Source of the DNA: Agromyces albus
GTDB taxonomy: Bacteria > Actinomycetota > Actinomycetes > Actinomycetales > Microbacteriaceae
Reading direction: 5' to 3'
Length of the DNA: 64,000 nt
Assembly (NCBI RefSeq): GCF_004134825.1
Contig: NZ_SDPN01000020.1
Span: 1-64,000, forward strand
A program made the translations under genes and the position numbers. Positions 57,873 to 64,000 of the stretch are shown piece by piece (positions within the stretch are counted from its first letter, which is position 1; each line of letters opens with the position of its first letter). A model generated the notes under the pieces. That model searched no databases. It was not told where the DNA came from and saw only the letters and a list, made by a program, of their open reading frames with translations.

Positions 57873-59057
57873 ATGACGGTCCGCCCAGCGCGACTCGCAG
57901 AGGTCGCGGGATTCAGCATCGACAAGGTCGCGGCAGCGGCGGGTGACGATCCCGACGTCCTCCGACTCGAGAACCTCGACACCGACGCGCCGCCGCCCAG
58001 AGAGGCCGTCGAGGCGACGAAGGCTGCAGTCGGCGAGCTGACGGCCAACTCGTATCTGCCGTTCACGGGTCGTCGCGACCTCCGTCTGGCCGTGGCAGAT
58101 CGGGTGCGATCACGATCGGGTGTGGAATACGATCCCGACAGCGAGGTCGTGATCACCGCGAGCGATGGGGATGGCCTGCTCGACGCGCTGCTCGCCGTGA
58201 CCGACCACGGGGACGAAGTCATCATCACCGATCCGACCTACGCGGGGATCCTGAACCGCATCCTCCTCGCCGGGGCCCGGCCACGGGTGGTGCCGATCCG
58301 TGCCGTGGAGGGCGCGTGGCGGCTCGACCTCGACGAGCTCGCGGCGTCCGTCGGACCCGCCACGCGGGCGATCGTGTTGCAGAATCCGTCGATCCCGTCG
58401 GGATACCTGCTCACGGACGCCGAGTGGCGGGAGATCGCCCGCCTCTGCGTCGAGCACGATCTGTGGCTCATCTACTGGGCTCTGATGGAGGGAATCGTCT
58501 TCGACGACGGCGAGGTCATCCACCCCGCTTCGTACCCGGGCATGCGCGAACGCACCATCGTGGTCGGCACCGTCTCGCTGGAGCAGCGCATGATCGGATG
58601 GCGGATCGGATGGATGGTCGCCCCCGAGGCGGTCATGTCCGACCTCGCGGTCGTGCACATCTACAACGGCCTCGTTGCCGGCGGTTTCGCGCAGGCGGGT
58701 GCGCTCGCAGCGCTCACCGCCGCCGACGATGGTCTTGCCGGGTGTCTCGCCGAGTGGCAGCGCCGACGCGACACGGTCTGCGATCAGCTGCGAGGCTTGC
58801 CCATGCTCGCTGCAGCGGGCGGCTGGTCGCAGATCCTCGATTCACGCGCGCTCGGGGTCGAACCCGACGCGCTGTCGCATGCGCTCATTCGCCACCGCGT
58901 GGCTGCGACGCCCATGACCGGGTGGGGCGGGCCGATCGCCGACCGGCATCTGCGCCTGGTCTTCAGTCGTGAACCCGTGCCGCGCCTCGAGCAGCTCGGC
59001 GACCGATTCGCCATGGCGCTCGCCGACCTCGGGGTCACGTCGTGGAGGGTGCCCTGA
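57873..59057 (+). CDS. Aminotransferase class I/II-fold protein lacking PLP residues
   Basis: A 394-residue protein with recognisable fold-type I layout: YLPFTGRRDLRLAVADRV near residue 61, DEVIITDPTY near 114-123, and an R244 motif MIGWRIGWMVAP. Against aspartate aminotransferase, N194, D222, Y225 and K258 fall on I174, W202, M205 and L236; only R266 (R244) is kept, and the arginine in HLRLVFS near 361 is present. The only lysines are K18 and K50, so no PLP lysine can exist. Start ATG 57873 has GGAGG five bases upstream; an upstream ATG would add 15 residues. It is most likely a non-catalytic or PLP-independent member. Confidence 0.85.
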   Translation: MTVRPARLAEVAGFSIDKVAAAAGDDPDVLRLENLDTDAPPPREAVEATKAAVGELTANSYLPFTGRRDLRLAVADRVRSRSGVEYDPDSEVVITASDGDGLLDALLAVTDHGDEVIITDPTYAGILNRILLAGARPRVVPIRAVEGAWRLDLDELAASVGPATRAIVLQNPSIPSGYLLTDAEWREIARLCVEHDLWLIYWALMEGIVFDDGEVIHPASYPGMRERTIVVGTVSLEQRMIGWRIGWMVAPEAVMSDLAVVHIYNGLVAGGFAQAGALAALTAADDGLAGCLAEWQRRRDTVCDQLRGLPMLAAAGGWSQILDSRALGVEPDALSHALIRHRVAATPMTGWGGPIADRHLRLVFSREPVPRLEQLGDRFAMALADLGVTSWRVP

Positions 59058-59064
59058 ACGAACG

Positions 59065-59102
59065 ACGGCGGTGCCGGACTCCGAGGAGTCCGGCACCGCC
59101 GT
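59065..59102. terminator. Bidirectional terminator between the aminotransferase-fold gene and acnA
   Basis: Perfect 18-bp arms (59065-59082 and 59085-59102) with a 2-nt centre, eight bases after one stop and 14 before the other. Confidence 0.9.
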
Positions 59103-59115
59103 GTGGTCGTACGCC

Positions 59116-61926
<2,811 letters not shown>

Positions 61927-62011
61927 GATGTCCTCTCCTTCGCGGATGCGGCCCGAACACGCGAGCGGCACTCCATCTTCTCCGTCAGACAGGGGGCTGT
62001 TCCAGCAAGGG

Positions 62012-62019
62012 TAACCTAA
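62012..62019 (-). promoter_or_regulatory. Possible acnA promoter / DtxR-like half-site
   Basis: Minus strand TTAGGTTA, followed by CCCT, 86 nt upstream of the acnA GTG. It contains a TAGGTT -10-like hexamer and equals half of the DtxR/IdeR consensus TTAGGTTAGGCTAACCTAA, but the other half is missing. Confidence 0.3.
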
Positions 62020-62040
62020 GCACCTCGCCCCCGGGCAGGC

Positions 62041-62056
62041 TCCGCACAAGTGCGGA
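62041..62056. repeat. 16-bp perfect palindrome before acnA
   Basis: TCCGCAC-AA-GTGCGGA, directly beside the MarR-type palindrome. It could be a short terminator after the DUF3159 gene or a second operator. Confidence 0.6.
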
Positions 62057-62057
62057 T

Positions 62058-62077
62058 TTATCTTGACGTCGAGATAA
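62058..62077. promoter_or_regulatory. MarR-type (TamR-like) operator upstream of acnA
   Basis: TTATCTTGACGTCGAGATAA matches its own reverse complement at 18 of 20 positions. It resembles MarR-family sites of the ATCTTGAnnTCAAGAT class; the Streptomyces TamR regulator controls aconitase and other TCA genes through such a palindrome. It lies 132 nt before the acnA start and six bases past the DUF3159 stop. Confidence 0.6.
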
Positions 62078-62082
62078 CTGTA

Positions 62083-62877
62083 TCACTCACGCGGGCGCGC
62101 CGCCGACGGGTACACGACCCGCACGACGAGCCACGAGAACACGAGCACGAGGGCATAGAGGGGCACGCCCATCAGGAGCCGCGTGGCACCGAGCGCCTCG
62201 ACGTTGCCCGCGAAGTAGAACGGCACCTGCACGACGAGGCGCGCCGTGAACAGGCCGAGCCAGATGAGCGTCAGCAACTGCATGGCGCGGAGCTTGCGCC
62301 GGTCGGACCGCCACGCGGTGCCGTCGCCCATGAGGAATCCGACGATGAGCCCCAGCAGCGGCCACCCCACGAGGAGCGAGATGAGCAGCGCGAGGCCGTA
62401 CGCGGCGTTCGTGTAGAAGCCGAGTACGTAGTTGTCTTCGGCGCGACCGGTCCAGAGCGCGAGCGCCGCGGATGCCCCGACGGCGACAAGACCGGCGATC
62501 GCCTGCGTCGGCGAGCTGCGGCGTGCGAGCCGCACGATCGTGAACACGACTGCGAGGCCGAGCGACGCGGCGAGCGAGGGCACGAGCTCACGGGTGAGTG
62601 TATAGACGACGAGGAAGACGAGCCCGGGCAGGATCGCCTCGGCGAGCCCGCGGAGGCCGCCGAGCGCACCGATCAGGTCGCGGCCGGTGAGCGTCTCGCC
62701 CCGCGCGAGGCCGAGTCCGGATCGCTCGGCGGCTGCCGCGACCTGGCGGCCGAACTCCCCCGCGTCGGTGCCGGTCACGCGGTCGCCGCTCGAACTCGGG
62801 TTCGGCTCGCCGGCGGATGCCGCGGCATCCGCTCGCTCATCGGATCTGGGGTCGCGCTCTGCGCCGGCATCCGTCAT
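62083..62877 (-). CDS. DUF3159 membrane protein
   Basis: A 264-residue protein with a disordered, serine/alanine/proline-rich N-terminus of about 45 residues, a short conserved soluble block (LTGRDLIGALGGLRGLAEAI) and about six membrane helices, ending FSWLVVRVVYPSA. The family is confined to actinobacteria and usually lies beside DUF3710 and dut, as here. The function is unknown. It ends 6 nt before the operator upstream of acnA. Confidence 0.9.
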   Translation of the reverse strand: MTDAGAERDPRSDERADAAASAGEPNPSSSGDRVTGTDAGEFGRQVAAAAERSGLGLARGETLTGRDLIGALGGLRGLAEAILPGLVFLVVYTLTRELVPSLAASLGLAVVFTIVRLARRSSPTQAIAGLVAVGASAALALWTGRAEDNYVLGFYTNAAYGLALLISLLVGWPLLGLIVGFLMGDGTAWRSDRRKLRAMQLLTLIWLGLFTARLVVQVPFYFAGNVEALGATRLLMGVPLYALVLVFSWLVVRVVYPSAARPRE

Positions 62878-62885
62878 CGCAGGGC

Positions 62886-63515
62886 CTAGGCGGTGGGAGG
62901 AGTGGGACTGCCGGCGGATGAGGCAGGCATGCGAAGCGGAATGAGGTCGCGCGGCGGCATGGGCGTGTTGCCGCGCACCACGACGATCGAACGGAAGAGG
63001 TCTTCGATCTGCGCGGCGGCTGACGGCTCGACGGCCGCCTCGCCCGCGATCACTCCGCGGAGGAACCAGCGCGGGCCGTCGACGCCGATGAACCGCGCGA
63101 GGCGCATGTGCCCCGCCTGGCCCTCGCCCGCGGCGACGGGGATCTGCGCGAGCAGCTCGGGTCCGAAGGTGCCCTCGCGCACGGTCGTCGTGCCGCCCTG
63201 GCGGGCGATCTGGTCGGCGATCTGCGCGCGGATCTCGTGCCAGAGGCCGCTCGAGCGAGGTGCAGCGAACGGTTGCACCTGCAACGTGGAATTGGCGTAG
63301 TCGAGCCCGATCGCGACGACGCGCTTCGTGCCCTCCTCGACCTCGAGGCGCAACTGCAGGCCCTCGCGGGGCAGCACCTTCACGCCGCCGAGGTCGACAT
63401 AGGGACGAACCGGGTTCGCCTCGGCCTCGTCGAACGGGCCGGCGGCCTCGCGGTCGTCGGGCGCCGACTTGGGCTGGTCGACGGGGGTGTCGTCGATGTT
63501 CTCGATGTCGCTCAC
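62886..63515 (-). CDS. DUF3710 protein
   Basis: A 209-residue soluble protein: an acidic N-terminus (about 1-30), a conserved core [20 protein letters not shown], then [24 protein letters not shown] and [20 protein letters not shown], with a short proline-rich tail. It is an actinobacterial family of unknown function. The ATG overlaps the dut stop by 4 nt and it precedes DUF3159, so it is translated with dut. Confidence 0.92.
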   Translation of the reverse strand: MSDIENIDDTPVDQPKSAPDDREAAGPFDEAEANPVRPYVDLGGVKVLPREGLQLRLEVEEGTKRVVAIGLDYANSTLQVQPFAAPRSSGLWHEIRAQIADQIARQGGTTTVREGTFGPELLAQIPVAAGEGQAGHMRLARFIGVDGPRWFLRGVIAGEAAVEPSAAAQIEDLFRSIVVVRGNTPMPPRDLIPLRMPASSAGSPTPPTA

Positions 63516-63970
63516 GCGTTCACTCCTGACTTGTGCTCCCCGAATCCCGTCGAGCCGAATCCCCCTTCGCCGCGAAGACTTCCCGGCAGACGCTCGACCT
63601 CGACGAATCTCGCCCGGCTCACCGGCATCACCACGAGCTGGGCGATGCGATCGCCGACCTCGATCGGGTAGGGCTCGCTCGAATCCGTATTCAACAGGGC
63701 GACCTTGATCTCGCCTCGGTAACCGGCGTCGACCGTGCCCGGGGCGTTCACGATCGTGATGCCGTGCTTGAACGCGAGTCCGGAGCGCGGAACGACGAAC
63801 GCGACGTACCCGTCGGGCAGTGCCACGGCGACTCCAGTGCCGACCGTGGCACGCTCTCCGGGCGCGAGTACAAGGGACTCGGCAGCGTGGAGATCGGCCC
63901 CCGCATCACCCGGATGGGCGTACGACGGGAGGCGGTCGGCCGTGATCAGAACATCGACGGAATCGGTCAC
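63512..63970 (-). CDS. dut: Deoxyuridine 5'-triphosphate nucleotidohydrolase
   Basis: Hydrolyses dUTP to dUMP, keeping uracil out of DNA. The 152-residue protein has all five trimeric dUTPase motifs: [13 protein letters not shown] (1), [12 protein letters not shown] (2), [13 protein letters not shown] (3) with the catalytic aspartate, GDRIAQLVV (4) and [11 protein letters not shown] (5). It starts with GTG 63970 and no Shine-Dalgarno, consistent with a leaderless mRNA. The stop overlaps DUF3710. Confidence 0.97.
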   Translation of the reverse strand: MTDSVDVLITADRLPSYAHPGDAGADLHAAESLVLAPGERATVGTGVAVALPDGYVAFVVPRSGLAFKHGITIVNAPGTVDAGYRGEIKVALLNTDSSEPYPIEVGDRIAQLVVMPVSRARFVEVERLPGSLRGEGGFGSTGFGEHKSGVNA

Positions 63971-63976
63971 TGTTCG

Positions 63977-63982
63977 AGGGTA
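63977..63982 (-). promoter_or_regulatory. Leaderless -10 element of dut
   Basis: TACCCT (TAnnnT form) ends six bases before the GTG start, the spacing that would put transcription start on the start codon itself. The -35 region would fall at the window edge. Confidence 0.55.
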
Positions 63983-64000
63983 GTGCAGAAGTCTGATCGA

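Overview
The window is chromosomal core DNA from a high-GC Gram-positive actinobacterium. It is most likely a member of the Microbacteriaceae (Agromyces/Leifsonia-like). The evidence is the roughly 70 percent GC content, GTG starts, many 1-8 nt gene overlaps, actinobacterial families (DUF3000, DUF3159, DUF3710, PyrR-type pyr operon, DUF349) and the classic synteny thrS-HIT-pdxST-yebC-ruvCAB-yajC-secDF-rel-DUF349-cyclophilin-rarA-rpsD-alaS-ruvX-mltG-aroECKB-efp-nusB-pyr. No insertion sequence, prophage, CRISPR array or rRNA was seen. Family assignments come from recognising protein motifs; no database search was run.

Region by region. (1) 1-8.9 kb, minus strand: the UMP biosynthesis operon pyrR-pyrB-pyrC-membrane protein-carA-carB-pyrF, leading into a gene cut by the window edge that looks like a mIHF-like/guanylate kinase protein. 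A PyrR-binding hairpin that appears to trap the pyrR Shine-Dalgarno lies in the leader. (2) 8.9-9.9 kb: a DoxX membrane protein and a decayed glycosyltransferase tail. (3) 9.9-17.6 kb: nusB-efp-aroQ and aroB-aroK-aroC-aroE, interrupted by a plus-strand secreted esterase/glycerophosphodiesterase with a perfect 20-bp bidirectional terminator. (4) 17.6-25 kb: mltG, ruvX, alaS, a small membrane protein, rpsD and rarA. (5) 25-28 kb, plus strand: cyclophilin, DUF349 protein and an AbiEi-like protein. (6) 28-42.4 kb, minus: rel, secF, secD, yajC, ruvB, ruvA, ruvC, yebC, hemerythrin, DUF1697, pdxT, pdxS, HIT protein, thrS. (7) 42.5-43.2 kb: tRNA-Gly-Cys-Val on minus and a divergent second tRNA-Val on plus. 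(8) 43-50 kb: mixed single genes (VOC protein, PemK/MazF-like protein, ammonium transporter with a GlnR-like box, zapE, rhodanese and SufE, alpha/beta hydrolase). (9) 49.5-54.8 kb, plus: DUF3000, RNase D-like, thiolase and FadB-like trifunctional subunit. (10) 54.8-64 kb: dxs, GNAT, a divergent aminotransferase-fold protein, acnA, DUF3159, DUF3710, dut.

Most of the window is ordinary housekeeping. The least expected items are an aminotransferase-fold protein at 57.9-59.1 kb that has lost every PLP-binding and catalytic residue I can place, including the lysine; a 36-bp imperfect direct repeat flanking the neighbouring GNAT gene; a perfect 29-bp inverted repeat whose loop holds the start codon of the PemK/MazF-like gene; and regulatory sites readable directly from sequence (PyrR loop, GlnR box, a MarR-type palindrome before aconitase).
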